Assembly: GCA_016699635.1 (NCBI GenBank)
Contig: CP064983.1
Coordinates: forward strand, 1,860,001 to 1,924,000
Direction: 5' to 3'
Length of the DNA stretch: 64,000 nt
From: Bacteroidota bacterium
Lineage (GTDB): Bacteria; Bacteroidota; Bacteroidia; AKYH767-A; OLB10
The notes under the pieces were generated by a model that made no database searches, was not told where the DNA came from, and worked only from the letters and a program-made list of their open reading frames with translations. Positions 1 to 9,235 of this stretch are shown here, one piece after another. Each line of letters begins with the position of its first letter. Position 1 is the stretch's first letter. Made by a program: the position numbers and the translations under genes.

Positions 1-351
1 AGTATTGTAATCATGATGATTAATTTGTCCGCTGGCAATATAAAACTGTGGCCCTACAGCATACCTTACCACACCTTGTCTTGTAGGGTAGAGTTTAATC
101 GTGGGCATGATGTAAAAAAATCCCGAATTACGTAATGAAATGTTAACGGGGATTTTAATACTCACCAATCCTTCGTTTAGTATTCTCTCATAGTTAAGTC
201 CCACAGCTACATCGGTATTATTATCCATAGACTCATTGCCAATAATAGCCATTGGTGTAAGAGAAAAAATGTTATTTCCCAATTCGGGTTTGTCCTGGGC
301 AAATGTTGATGTAGATAAAAATAGTGCAGATGCTAAGAGAAAGGTTTTCAT
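1..351 (-). CDS. Secreted/outer-membrane protein, N-terminal part only (runs off the left edge)
   Basis: The frame is open from an ATG at 351 down to base 1, giving 117 codons without a stop, so the C-terminus lies outside the window. The N-terminus is a clear signal peptide: MK, then a hydrophobic stretch, then a cleavage-like STFAQ. After it come alternating polar/hydrophobic segments such as GLNYERIL and VRYAVGPQFYI, which resemble the strands of a small outer-membrane beta-barrel. The family is not recognised. It is divergent from the E1 gene at 490, with 138 bases between the two starts. Confidence 0.7.
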   Translation of the reverse strand, partial: MKTFLLASALFLSTSTFAQDKPELGNNIFSLTPMAIIGNESMDNNTDVAVGLNYERILNEGLVSIKIPVNISLRNSGFFYIMPTIKLYPTRQGVVRYAVGPQFYIASGQINHHDYNT

Positions 352-437
352 ATTTTTATGTTATTTTAAAAGCTAAAGTAGTGTTTTTAAGACTTCAAAA
401 AAACGGCATTTAAATTCAAAAATTGTATGGTTGGCAC

Positions 438-468
438 TTTCAGAATTTCAGTACATTCGTTACCTTTG
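438..468 (+). promoter_or_regulatory. Bacteroidota-type promoter for the E1 gene
   Basis: TACCTTTG at 461-468 matches the Bacteroidota -7 consensus TAnnTTTG exactly. TTTC at 438-441, 19 bases upstream, is one mismatch from the -33 TTTG element. The predicted transcript start falls about 15 bases before the ATG at 490. Confidence 0.55.
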
Positions 469-489
469 TAACTATTAAAAAGCGGAATT

Positions 490-2914
490 ATGTCAGACCA
501 AACCCAAATAATGCAGAAGAAAGAGCTTTCATTTGAAGATTTCAGACAGGTGGTGCTAAACGACTATCGTTTAGGGCGTATCAGCCGAGAAACCAGTTTG
601 TTGGGACGCAGAGAAGTGCTGACAGGCAAGGCAAAGTTTGGCATTTTTGGCGATGGAAAAGAGGTGGCTCAGATAGCTATGGCCAAGGTTTTCCAAAATG
701 GCGATTTCCGCTCCGGTTACTATCGCGATCAGACATTTATGATGGCAGCAGGGTTGCTCACAGTTCAGGAATTTTTTGCTCAGCTTTATGCGCATCCTTC
801 TGTAATGGCAGAGCCTGCAACAGCAGGTCGCGCCATGAATGGACACTATGCTACACGATTACTGAATGATGATGGTAGCTGGAAAAATCAGACACAATCA
901 AAAAATTCTTCTGCCGACATATCGCCAACGGCAGGCCAAATGCCACGATTGCTCGGACTTGCTTTAGCTTCTAAATTCTATCGCAATAATCCGGAACTTA
1001 AGTCGGATAAGTTTAAAAACTTTTCTGTTGATGGTAATGAAGTTGCTTTTGGAACTATTGGTGATGCCAGCACTTCTGAAGGTTTGTTTTTTGAAACCAT
1101 CAATGCAGCAGGTGTTTTGCAGGTGCCAATGGTTATCAGCATTTGGGATGATGGTTATGGTATTTCTGTGCCCAATAAATATCAGACAACAAAACAAAGC
1201 ATCAGTGAAGCATTACAAGGTTTTGCTCGTACTCAAGAAAAACCCGGTTACGAAATTATTAGAGCAAAGGGATGGGATTATGCAGAATTGTGTGATGCTT
1301 ACGAACAGGCTGCTAACATTGCACGTACAGAGCATGTGCCGGTTATGGTGCATATTCAGCAAATGACACATCCGCAAGGTCACTCTACATCAGGATGGCA
1401 TGAGCGTTACAAATCTAAAGAGCGCTTGTTGTGGGAAGAAGAATTTGACTGTCTCAGAAAAATGCGTGAGTTTATGGTGCAGTCTGCCATTGCAACAGAA
1501 CAAGAACTCGATGCTATAGATGCTGAAGCCAAAAAGTTTGTTAATGATGGAAAGAAGCAGGCATGGGATAGTTTTACTTCTGAAATTAATACTGAAAAAC
1601 AACAGGCACTTTCACTGGCAGAAGCAGCAATCAGCAAAAGTTCAAATGGTGTTTTTCTGAATAAAGCAGTTGAAGAGATTAAGAATATCACCAATTGCGA
1701 AAGAAGAGATATTGCTGTTTTTATACAGCAAGTTTTGTTTACGCTTCGTGCTGATAATAGTGCTGAGATAGAAGCACTGAAGCAATGGTACCGCCAATGG
1801 CATCAGTTGAATTTTGATCGTTACAGCTCACAACTTTATGCAGAAGGTAACGGCAGCGCATTGGGCATTGCCGAAGTTAAGGCTGTATATTCTGCAGAGG
1901 CAAACATGGTTGATGGTCGTGAAGTACTTCTTGCAAATCATGATAAACTTTTTAGTCAATATCCTGAATACATTGCCTTTGGAGAAGACGTTGGAACGAT
2001 TGGTGGCGTTAACCAAACTTTTGCAGGCATGCAGGCCAAGTATGGCGAGCATCGTGTTTTTGATGTAGGTATCCGTGAGGCAACAATTGCAGGACAGGGA
2101 ATAGGAATGGCTGTGCGAGGCTTGCGACCACTTGCAGAAATTCAGTATCTCGATTATTTGGCTTATGCAATACAGATTTTATCAGACGATTTAGCTTGTT
2201 TGCGTTATCGCACCAAGGCAGGACAGAAAGCACCACTCATTGTTAGTACTCGTGGACATCGGTTAGAGGGCATCTGGCATTCTGGTTCACCTATGCAGTT
2301 TATTCTTGGTGCTTTGCGTGGTATGCTTGTGCTTGTTCCCCCGCAACATGACACAGGCAGCAGGATTTTATAATTTGCTATTGCAATGTGATGATCCTGC
2401 ATTGGTGATAGAACCATTGAATGGCTACAGACTAAAAGAAAAACTCCCTGAGAACCTAGGTGCTTTTACTGTGCCTGTCGGTGTGCCTGAAATTCTTGAA
2501 GAAGGTAATGATGTTACTCTGGTAACTTACGGTTCATGTGTTAGGGTTGCTCAGGATGCAATGAAACAACTGCAATGTGGCATTAGTGTAGAGTTGATAG
2601 ATGTACAGTCACTCATACCATTTGACATTCATCATATCATCGCTGAATCTATTCAAAAAACGAATAAGGTTGTTTTCTTTGATGAAGATGTTCCCGGTGG
2701 TGCAACTGCATACATGATGCAACAGGTTATTGAAAATCAAAAAGCATTTGAGTTTCTTGAAACACCGCCTGTAACTCTTGCTGCAAAAGAACATCGTCCG
2801 GCATACGGAAGCGATGGAGATTATTTTTCGAAGCCTAATGCGGAAGATGTGTTTAATACTGTGTATGAATTAATGCACTCTGTAAATCCACAGGCATTTC
2901 CATTGTTCAGATAG
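490..2914 (+). CDS. 2-oxo acid dehydrogenase E1, alpha-beta fusion (one frameshift)
   Basis: This is the thiamine-diphosphate E1 component of a branched-chain or pyruvate-type 2-oxo acid dehydrogenase complex, with alpha and beta subunits fused in one chain of about 807 residues. The alpha half carries the ThDP-binding region (GDASTSEG, then WDDGYGISVP). The beta half begins near residue 470 and carries GEDVGTIGG, the HRLEGIWHSG region and a C-terminal transketolase-like domain (VVFFDEDVPGG). The frame breaks in a run of five C at 2338-2342. Removing one C gives VPRNMTQAAGFYN, the expected family sequence, and a normal-length protein. Fused E1 subunits are common in Bacteroidota. The E3 (lpd) lies at 52497, not adjacent, and no E2 is seen in the window. 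The exact substrate (pyruvate or branched-chain oxo acids) cannot be decided here. Confidence 0.88.
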
Positions 2915-2934
2915 TCAGGATAAACTTAGTTTCT

Positions 2935-3501
2935 CTACCCGATTAATTTGTCGGGATTATCAGAAATAAATTTTTGCCATCCTTTGCTTTTGCCTCCCGC
3001 AAACTGACTTTGCCCGGTATTTTTCTGAAAGTGATGACATACTGCAGCTGCCAGGCCATCGGTAGCATCAAGATATTTTGGCATTTCTTCAAAGTGTAAC
3101 AACTGTTGAAGCATAGCAGCAACCTGCTCCTTGGTGGCACTACCATTGCCGGTGACAGATTGTTTTATTTTTTTTGGGCTGTATTCAAATACAGGAATAT
3201 TTTTGAATAATGCAGCGGCAAGTGCAACTCCTTGTGCCCTACCTAACTTTAACATAGATTGTACATTCTTGCCAAAGAACGGTGCTTCAATTGCCATTTC
3301 ATCAGGCAAATAGCTTTCAATAAGGCGTAATGTTTTCTCAAAAATATGCTTTAATTTCAGTGGATGGTTGTCAAATTTTTCGAGATGAATTATACCTGCG
3401 GTCTCTAATTTCATTTCTGTTCCCGAAATAAGGAGTACTCCATATCCCATTACATTAGTGCCCGGATCTATTCCTAAAATTATTTTTTCGCTTTCTGACA
3501 T
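2935..3501 (-). CDS. ruvC: Crossover junction endodeoxyribonuclease RuvC
   Basis: This is the Holliday-junction resolvase that works with RuvAB in recombinational repair. The protein has 188 residues, a normal RuvC length. The RNase H-like acidic active site is visible: GIDPG near residue 11, IEAPFFGKN near residue 70, and DATDGLAAAVCHH near residue 145. The central segment KLGRAQGVALAAA is typical of the family. It is convergent with the E1 gene (20 bases between stops) and starts at ATG 3501. Confidence 0.95.
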   Translation of the reverse strand: MSESEKIILGIDPGTNVMGYGVLLISGTEMKLETAGIIHLEKFDNHPLKLKHIFEKTLRLIESYLPDEMAIEAPFFGKNVQSMLKLGRAQGVALAAALFKNIPVFEYSPKKIKQSVTGNGSATKEQVAAMLQQLLHFEEMPKYLDATDGLAAAVCHHFQKNTGQSQFAGGKSKGWQKFISDNPDKLIG

Positions 3502-3551
3502 GAACGCTATTACCGCTTATTTTTTAAACTTGCACTATAATCTGCAATTGC

Positions 3552-4523
3552 TTGGAAAGTTCAAAAATAAAGATTAAAAGTGTGCTACAGTTTTTTCTGA
3601 AAGCAACAATTGCATTGTTTTCTCTTTGGTTCATTGTTCATAAAATTATACACCGCGAGAATGAAGTGTCGTTTTTCGATTTTGTGAATACTCGCCTGCA
3701 TACAGAAGGTGCTTATTCCTTGCTCATATCTGTTATTGTATTGATGGTGTTGAATTGGAGTATAGAAGCTATAAAGTGGAAGGTCTTAATAAATAGACTC
3801 ACCAAAATTAGTTTTGTTCGAAGCCTAAGTGCGGTTTTTGCCGGGGCTACTGTTAGCTTTTTTACACCTAACCGTGTTGGCGACTATGCAGGTAGAATGC
3901 TTTTTTTGCCTTCATCTGTTCGCATAGCATCACTGCTTTCAACTTTTGCAGGAAATATCAGTCAGCTCATTGTTACACTTTGTTGTGGACTTGCTGCAAT
4001 GGCTTTGTCATTACAACATTATGTACAGTGGAATGAAAGTTTAGTCGTCACACGTGTTGCATCATTTGTTTTTGCATTGATACTTTTTGTTTCTTTTCCT
4101 TATATAAGAATTGTTTTTAAAATGCCTTTGCTGAATTTTGTTCGACAGCGATTTCCTGAATATGTCATGCATCTTGAAAATTATTCTTACAGAGAAATGA
4201 TGCACATACTTTTTCTTTCTCTGCTGCGCTATTCTGTTTTTGCTTTTCAGTACATATTGCTATTTCTGGTTTCCGGCATTCCGGTTATTCCATCTATGAT
4301 TGTCATTATAGCACTCATCTTTTTTATTCAGGCATTGGTTCCAACACTTGCACTGACAGAGTTTGCAATAAGAGGTTCTGTTGCTTTGATGGTTGCAGCA
4401 CCCTTTATTCAGAATGATCAGGCAGTTCTAATGGCATCATTTGCACTCTGGCTGATTAATCTGGCAGTGCCTGCAGCAATTGGGTCGGTAATGATTTTTT
4501 ATTTAAATTTCAGAAAAGAATAA
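3552..4523 (+). CDS. Flippase-like/lysylphosphatidylglycerol synthase TM-region family membrane protein
   Basis: An integral membrane protein of 323 residues with about eight hydrophobic helices. The signatures ALFSLWFIVHK, then NWSIEAIKWK and NRVGDYAGRM, are those of the UPF0104/LPG-synthase transmembrane family found in Bacteroidota. Family members lacking the cytosolic aminoacyl-transferase domain, as here, are thought to act in lipid or glycan flipping, but the substrate is unknown. The frame opens after a stop at 3525. The start is TTG at 3552, or alternatively GTG at 3582, since no in-frame ATG exists in this region. It is divergent from ruvC. Confidence 0.75.
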   Translation: MESSKIKIKSVLQFFLKATIALFSLWFIVHKIIHRENEVSFFDFVNTRLHTEGAYSLLISVIVLMVLNWSIEAIKWKVLINRLTKISFVRSLSAVFAGATVSFFTPNRVGDYAGRMLFLPSSVRIASLLSTFAGNISQLIVTLCCGLAAMALSLQHYVQWNESLVVTRVASFVFALILFVSFPYIRIVFKMPLLNFVRQRFPEYVMHLENYSYREMMHILFLSLLRYSVFAFQYILLFLVSGIPVIPSMIVIIALIFFIQALVPTLALTEFAIRGSVALMVAAPFIQNDQAVLMASFALWLINLAVPAAIGSVMIFYLNFRKE

Positions 4524-4529
4524 CGCTCA

Positions 4530-5401
4530 TTATTTGATTTCCCAAACAGCGATAGTAAGATGTTTATTATCAAAAGTACTTACACCCCAAACTTTCTTTT
4601 GTTTGATATTGGTAGCATAGTCCAACTGCACTGCCTCATCATGTCCTTCTGCCAAAGGCCATGTCTGTAAAGTGTGGTTTTTAAAATCTTCAAAATATAA
4701 AGTCAGTGAACGATCAAAATAAACTGCCGTTTCTTTTTCCAGATCAACTAAAAGCGGTTTGCATTTATTTGTAAGTCTGTCGCTGAACCAAAGGTCGCTA
4801 CGCTTTAATGCAAGATAGGTTTTTCTGTTACCGACTTTTTTGATAAAATTATAGGCAAACTGATAGATGTAACCATCCTGATAGTTTAACCACAGGTTGT
4901 ATGAGTAATGAAAGCGTGTTTTATAAAAATCCTGATAGTATTCGGGATTGTTATAGTAAGTAGAATTGAAGCAATTTCAAAAAAACGATAAAAATGATTC
5001 AGACTTTTATACCAGTCTTCGGGTTTGTTATAAGGAATGACTTCTATTTTTTTTGTCTTACGAACATATTTGAAGATTCGTGTTTCTTCATTGTCCATCA
5101 TCATCAGGTTGTCAAACTCATCAAACTCCATGTTGCGCAAACAACCTTCGTAAGGAAGTTTAATTTCTTCAAGAATGGTTCCCTGATTGTTAATTAAAAA
5201 AACATAAGGCTGGTTACAAGAATTGAATGCAATTATCTCATCGGCATCTACTGCAATTCTGTATGTGAAAATTCCACCGTCAATCACTCTGTCGCGGTCA
5301 AGTGTAAAAAGGTCTGTCTTAACAAAGGGGCCACGTCTTTCCTGACTATAACCTGAAATGTAATGTGTAAGAAGAATAACGAAAGAAATAATAAACCGCA
5401 T
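4530..5401 (-). CDS. Secreted propeller-like protein of unknown function (one frameshift)
   Basis: The start is taken at ATG 5401 because it gives a good signal peptide (MRFIISFVILLTHYISGYSQ). The mature part has repeats of the kind NQPYVFLINNQGTILEEIKLP and NMEFDEFDNLMMMDNEETR, which look like blades of a 6-bladed beta-propeller lipoprotein of Bacteroidota. The frame is lost near 4970. Downstream the continuing frame reads NSTYYNNPEYYQDFYKTRFH and ends with VWEIK at the TAA at 4530-4532. One missing base near 4965-4980 would restore about 290 residues. It is convergent with the flippase-like gene, with only 6 bases between the stops. Function not recognised. Confidence 0.6.
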
Positions 5402-5490
5402 GTAAACAAAAATTAAGGCTGCAAAAGTCCTCTTTTTATTCATATAAAGCCACAAAAAGACAGGTAAAATCTTCTCTATTTGAAGTTAAA

Positions 5491-6705
5491 ATGTTGACCT
5501 TTGCACAATTGATGAATACTGTTGTTGCCATTATTTTCTGGATTTCGCTTTTGGGACTTTTACATTCTTATGTACTGTTTCCATTACTCATGCGTTTACT
5601 TTTAATGTTAAAGCACAAGTCTAAAGATGATGATGACAATAATTTATTTAAGCCGATGGTCAGCGTTGTGATGGCTGCTTACAATGAAGAGAAGGTCATC
5701 ATTCAAAAGCTCGAAAGTGTTATTAAAAGTAATTACCCATCAGATAAATTAGAAATAATTGTAGGCTCTGATTGTTCCAATGATAGTACTGATATGTTGG
5801 TGAAAGAGTTTGCACATAATCATCCACAAGTAAAGTTTATTCGATTCAACAGCAGAACAGGAAAACCTGCAATCATCAATCAATTGGTAAAACAGTGTAA
5901 GGGTGAGTTTTTAATTATTACTGATGCCAATGTAATGTTTGATGCTGAAGCAATTTCATCTATGATGCATAGATTTACTGTAGCAGAAGTTGGCTTAGTT
6001 GATAGCAACATGGTGAATATTGGATTGATGAAAAGCGGAATTTCATCTCAGGAGAAACAGTACATTCAAACAGAAGTTTTAACCAAATATGCCGAAGGTG
6101 AAGTATGGGGAAGTATGATGGGCCCTTTCGGTGGGTGTTATGCAATAAGGAAAAGTTTATTCAGCGATATTCCTTCAAACTTTCTGGTTGATGATTTCTA
6201 TGTCTGCATGAAAGTACTGGAGCAGGGTTATCATTCTGTAAGTTCCCTAAAAGCTATTGTCTATGAGGAGGCATCGCATAATCTTTGGATAGAGTTCAGG
6301 AGAAAAACGCGTATAGCCACAGGAAATTTTCAGAATCTGGCAAAGTTTAGCAAGATGATTTTTAAGGGCAGAGGTATTGGATTTTGTTTCATGTCTCATA
6401 AAGTTTTGAGATGGAAAGGCCCTGTGTTGATGTTGCTTTTATATTTCTCTTCTATTGCGGCCTGGTGGTTGTCTATTGATATAAATCCTGTTTTGTATCT
6501 GGGAGTTTTTGCAGCCATATCATTAAGTTTACTTTTGTTGCTGGCAGACAGGCTACTTAATTTGTTTCAAATACATATAGGATTGCTCAGATTAAATACA
6601 CATTTCTTAGTCATGAATGCTGCTATGTTGAAGGGTATGTTCAGATACATTAAAGGAGTTAAAAGCGGTGTTTGGCAACCTACAAGCCGGACTCAGAATG
6701 CTTAA
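5491..6705 (+). CDS. Glycosyltransferase family 2 membrane protein
   Basis: A membrane-anchored GT-A glycosyltransferase of 404 residues. There is an N-terminal hydrophobic helix (residues 8-35), followed by the GT2 core: VSVVMAAYNEEKVI, the DCSNDST region, TDANVMF (the metal-binding D-x-D-like segment) and GPFGGCYAIRKSLF. DDFYVCMKVLEQGY matches the catalytic D-D region. Two or three C-terminal helices follow. The layout is like processive polysaccharide synthases, but the Q/RxxRW motif is replaced by RRKTRIATG. The acceptor and sugar are unknown. It begins 35 bases after the TTG alternative start of the divergent secreted protein. Confidence 0.85.
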   Translation: MLTFAQLMNTVVAIIFWISLLGLLHSYVLFPLLMRLLLMLKHKSKDDDDNNLFKPMVSVVMAAYNEEKVIIQKLESVIKSNYPSDKLEIIVGSDCSNDSTDMLVKEFAHNHPQVKFIRFNSRTGKPAIINQLVKQCKGEFLIITDANVMFDAEAISSMMHRFTVAEVGLVDSNMVNIGLMKSGISSQEKQYIQTEVLTKYAEGEVWGSMMGPFGGCYAIRKSLFSDIPSNFLVDDFYVCMKVLEQGYHSVSSLKAIVYEEASHNLWIEFRRKTRIATGNFQNLAKFSKMIFKGRGIGFCFMSHKVLRWKGPVLMLLLYFSSIAAWWLSIDINPVLYLGVFAAISLSLLLLLADRLLNLFQIHIGLLRLNTHFLVMNAAMLKGMFRYIKGVKSGVWQPTSRTQNA

Positions 6706-6757
6706 TTGGATATTACAAAAAAATTGTAGGTTTGTATTCCATTTGACACTAAACAAA

Positions 6758-7147
6758 ATGATAACAACACCTTTAAAAATATTTATTGTTGATGATGATA
6801 ATATGATGCTGGAAATGCTTCGTGACAGAATTGGTGAGCATACACCACATACGGTTTTAACTTTCGGCACAGGCGAAGATTGTTTGAAGCATGTAGCAGA
6901 GAATCCCGATGTTATTATTCTTGATTATTATCTGAATTCAAAAAATCCTGATGCATCTAATGGTATGGAAATATTGAAAGCTATCAAGAAATACAATCCA
7001 AACATTCATGTAATTTTTCTTTCGGGACAGGAACGCTATGGTGTGGCTATGCAAACCTTACAAAAAGGAGCAGAGTATTATGTCATTAAAGACAATGAAG
7101 CTTTTGGTAAAATTGAAAAAATATTAAGCGGCATTACAGTTTCATAA
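6758..7147 (+). CDS. Stand-alone response-regulator receiver protein
   Basis: A single CheY-like receiver domain of 129 residues with no output domain. The acidic pocket VDDD is at residues 11-14, the phospho-acceptor is D in VIILDYY, the conserved S is in VIFLSGQ, and K is in YVIKDN. The start is placed at ATG 6758 because the receiver fold begins immediately after it. A longer in-frame opening at 6668 would add an N-terminus unlike the family and overlap the glycosyltransferase. It follows the glycosyltransferase gene by 52 bases. The partner kinase is not visible. Confidence 0.85.
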   Translation: MITTPLKIFIVDDDNMMLEMLRDRIGEHTPHTVLTFGTGEDCLKHVAENPDVIILDYYLNSKNPDASNGMEILKAIKKYNPNIHVIFLSGQERYGVAMQTLQKGAEYYVIKDNEAFGKIEKILSGITVS

Positions 7148-7196
7148 ATCAACTCTAAAAAGTTGATACTGAAATTTTTTATTCACCGCTTAGTTA

Positions 7197-7661
7197 TCAG
7201 TTGTCGTCAATACACCACTCAGAATAAGAAGTAGGAGTTTCTTCTAATTTTAAATAAACCAATTTTATTTTATCAGCAAAGTGAGATGCAAGTTGCTTCT
7301 TAAAATGCAACAACAGATTTTCGCAGGTTGGCTGCACATCTAAATAAATAATTTTTTCAAACTGTTGTGTAAGTACTTTGTCAAGCAGCTTATGTGGCGA
7401 ATCGTTGTTGAGTACTAAGGCATGATCAAATTGTTTGATAATTTTTTCCTGTACTATTTGTTTCAATATTGAAAAATCAATGACCATACCAGCCTTCGGA
7501 TTGCTATTGTCATTAACAGGTTTTCCCTTTAAGGTGACAGAAAGTTTATAGGTGTGACCATGAATATTTTTACATGGACCATCGTAGCCAAATAAGGCAT
7601 GAGCCATGTCAAACACAAAAATTTTAGTTACCCGAACAGTTTCATTCATCATTAATGACAT
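7197..7661 (-). CDS. queD: 6-carboxytetrahydropterin synthase / PTPS-like protein (QueD family)
   Basis: A protein of about 154 residues of the 6-pyruvoyl-tetrahydropterin synthase family, which converts dihydroneopterin triphosphate to 6-carboxytetrahydropterin on the queuosine pathway. The zinc and catalytic signature is visible: DMAHAL, then C-x3-HGH (PCKNIHGHTY), then FDHALVLN, PTCENLLLHF and a C-terminal LEETPTSYSEW. The ATG at 7661 overlaps the end of paaD by 10 bases. A second ATG at 7652 would give a TAATG stop-start junction, so it is probably translationally coupled to the paa genes although the pathways are unrelated. Confidence 0.88.
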   Translation of the reverse strand: MSLMMNETVRVTKIFVFDMAHALFGYDGPCKNIHGHTYKLSVTLKGKPVNDNSNPKAGMVIDFSILKQIVQEKIIKQFDHALVLNNDSPHKLLDKVLTQQFEKIIYLDVQPTCENLLLHFKKQLASHFADKIKLVYLKLEETPTSYSEWCIDDN

Positions 7662-8161
7662 TTAAAATACTCAAACGGCTGACTACATTCGTTGCAATAC
7701 CAAAGTGCTTTGCATGGTGTTGAGCCAAAGCGATTCAGCATTTTAGTTTGTTTGCTGTTGCAACGGGGGCAGGTAACCGGTTTTTGCATTGCAAATATAC
7801 TATCCATTCCGGTTTCATCTTCAGGGGGTGCAATTCCATGGGCTTTCATCTTGTCAAGTCCTGACTGACTTATCCATTCTGTCGTCCAAGCGGGTGATAG
7901 TATAGTTTTTATTTCTGACTGAAACCCCGCACCATTTAATACCTGTTTGATGTCGTCCACAAAAACAGACATGGCAGGACAGCCCGAATAACTTGGCGTA
8001 ATTGAGATAATTGCTTTTTCGTTTTTCCATTCAACATTGCGGACAATGCCTAAATCAACAATGCTGATAACAGGAATATCAGGATCAGGAACAGTATGCA
8101 ATAATGCCCAGATTAATGATTCTGTTGACTTGCTGCTTTCAGTATTTTTTACTGATGACAT
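7652..8161 (-). CDS. paaD: 1,2-phenylacetyl-CoA epoxidase subunit PaaD
   Basis: The MIP18/DUF59-family protein needed for phenylacetyl-CoA epoxidase, probably in Fe-S or diiron maturation. The protein has 169 residues. The DUF59 domain includes PDPDIPVISIVDLG and the conserved Cys region YSGCPAM. The C-terminal zinc ribbon has CPRC and CNEC pairs. It is the last paa gene of the paaA-B-C-D series, 11 bases after paaC. Confidence 0.93.
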   Translation of the reverse strand: MSSVKNTESSKSTESLIWALLHTVPDPDIPVISIVDLGIVRNVEWKNEKAIISITPSYSGCPAMSVFVDDIKQVLNGAGFQSEIKTILSPAWTTEWISQSGLDKMKAHGIAPPEDETGMDSIFAMQKPVTCPRCNSKQTKMLNRFGSTPCKALWYCNECSQPFEYFKCH

Positions 8162-8172
8162 GACTTTTTATT

Positions 8173-8931
8173 CTACCACTTAGCATCAGGATAGGCTCTC
8201 TGCAAATATTGCATTTCGCAAAGCATGACACCTAAGCGTTCTGTATGAATACCATTGTGGCCACCTGTTATGGTGTTGTTTATTTCCGGAGTGTTAATAT
8301 TTGCCGCAGCGAATATTTCATTTACGTTTAGTTGCCACTTCGCAAATAGCGTATCCGTTGTAAAAGAGATACCGTTATCAATTAATGCAGTGTCTGCATC
8401 ATTCATTTCAAACATATCTTGTGTAAACCGCCACAAATTTGTGACAGCTTGCTGCACACGCATTTTACTTTCATCAGTTCCGTTTCCGAATCTGATGAGC
8501 CATTCGCTGCTGTGTCGCAAATGATATTTTACTTCCTTAATAGCTTTAGCAGCAAAACCAGATAATGTTTCATCATTGCTGTTCAACAACGATTCATAAA
8601 GTTGTTTTGCAAATGCAGAATACAAAAACACTTTCATCATCGTTTGTGCAAAGTCGCCATTTTCCTGTTCTACCAAAAGGCAGTTGAAATATTCTCTTTC
8701 ACTGCGTCTGAAAGCAATATCGTCAGCACTAAGTTCATCTTCCGATAATGATGATGCATATTCATAAAGCATTTCAGCCTGACCAAACATGTCTAATGAC
8801 ATATTTGATAAAGCAATATCTTCTTCTAAAAAAGGTCCTCTGCTGCACCATTCAGCCAAACGTTGGCCATGAATCATATTGCTGTCGGCTAATCGCAGGC
8901 AATAGTTATATAATGCGTCTTTTGTTTTCAT
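8173..8931 (-). CDS. paaC: 1,2-phenylacetyl-CoA epoxidase subunit PaaC
   Basis: The structural ferritin-like subunit of the multicomponent monooxygenase that epoxidises the ring of phenylacetyl-CoA. The protein has 252 residues, as usual. The helical segments include RLAEWCSRGPFLEEDIAL, NMSLDMFGQAEMLYEYA and KEVKYHLRHSSEWLIRFGNG, which is the most conserved PaaC segment. It is separated from paaB by 2 bases and from paaD by 11, so it is clearly co-transcribed. Confidence 0.95.
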   Translation of the reverse strand: MKTKDALYNYCLRLADSNMIHGQRLAEWCSRGPFLEEDIALSNMSLDMFGQAEMLYEYASSLSEDELSADDIAFRRSEREYFNCLLVEQENGDFAQTMMKVFLYSAFAKQLYESLLNSNDETLSGFAAKAIKEVKYHLRHSSEWLIRFGNGTDESKMRVQQAVTNLWRFTQDMFEMNDADTALIDNGISFTTDTLFAKWQLNVNEIFAAANINTPEINNTITGGHNGIHTERLGVMLCEMQYLQRAYPDAKW

Positions 8932-8933
8932 GA

Positions 8934-9224
8934 TTACAGATTTTTTGTTCCTTGCGGCATTTTATAAAAGTTTGGTGTTCGATAGATTTTATCGTTTGCC
9001 GGATCAAAAAAGTCAGCAGCATCATCAGCAGTAGTTGCAGCTATACATTCAGTAGGCACTACCCAAATGCTACGTCCTTCATTTCTGCGTGTGTAAAGAT
9101 CTCTTGCATTCTGCAGAGCCATTTTTTTGTCAGCTGCATGCAGGCTTCCCTGATGTTCAAAAGGTCCACCGTTTTTTGTTTGTATAAATACTTCCCATTG
9201 AGGAAACTGATTGTCGTTTTTCAT
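8934..9224 (-). CDS. paaB: 1,2-phenylacetyl-CoA epoxidase subunit PaaB
   Basis: A small bridging subunit of the PaaABC epoxidase, 96 residues. The family signature is strong: WEVFIQTKNGGPFEHQGSLH, then ALQNARDLYTRR and IWVVP near the middle. It lies 11 bases after paaA and 2 bases before paaC on the same strand. Confidence 0.95.
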   Translation of the reverse strand: MKNDNQFPQWEVFIQTKNGGPFEHQGSLHAADKKMALQNARDLYTRRNEGRSIWVVPTECIAATTADDAADFFDPANDKIYRTPNFYKMPQGTKNL

Positions 9225-9235
9225 TCTTTAATTTT

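Noticed and set aside
2338..2373. Programmed ribosomal frameshift in the E1 gene
   Set aside because: No slippery heptamer plus downstream structure is evident, and the same kind of break occurs in a dozen unrelated genes, so sequence error explains it better.
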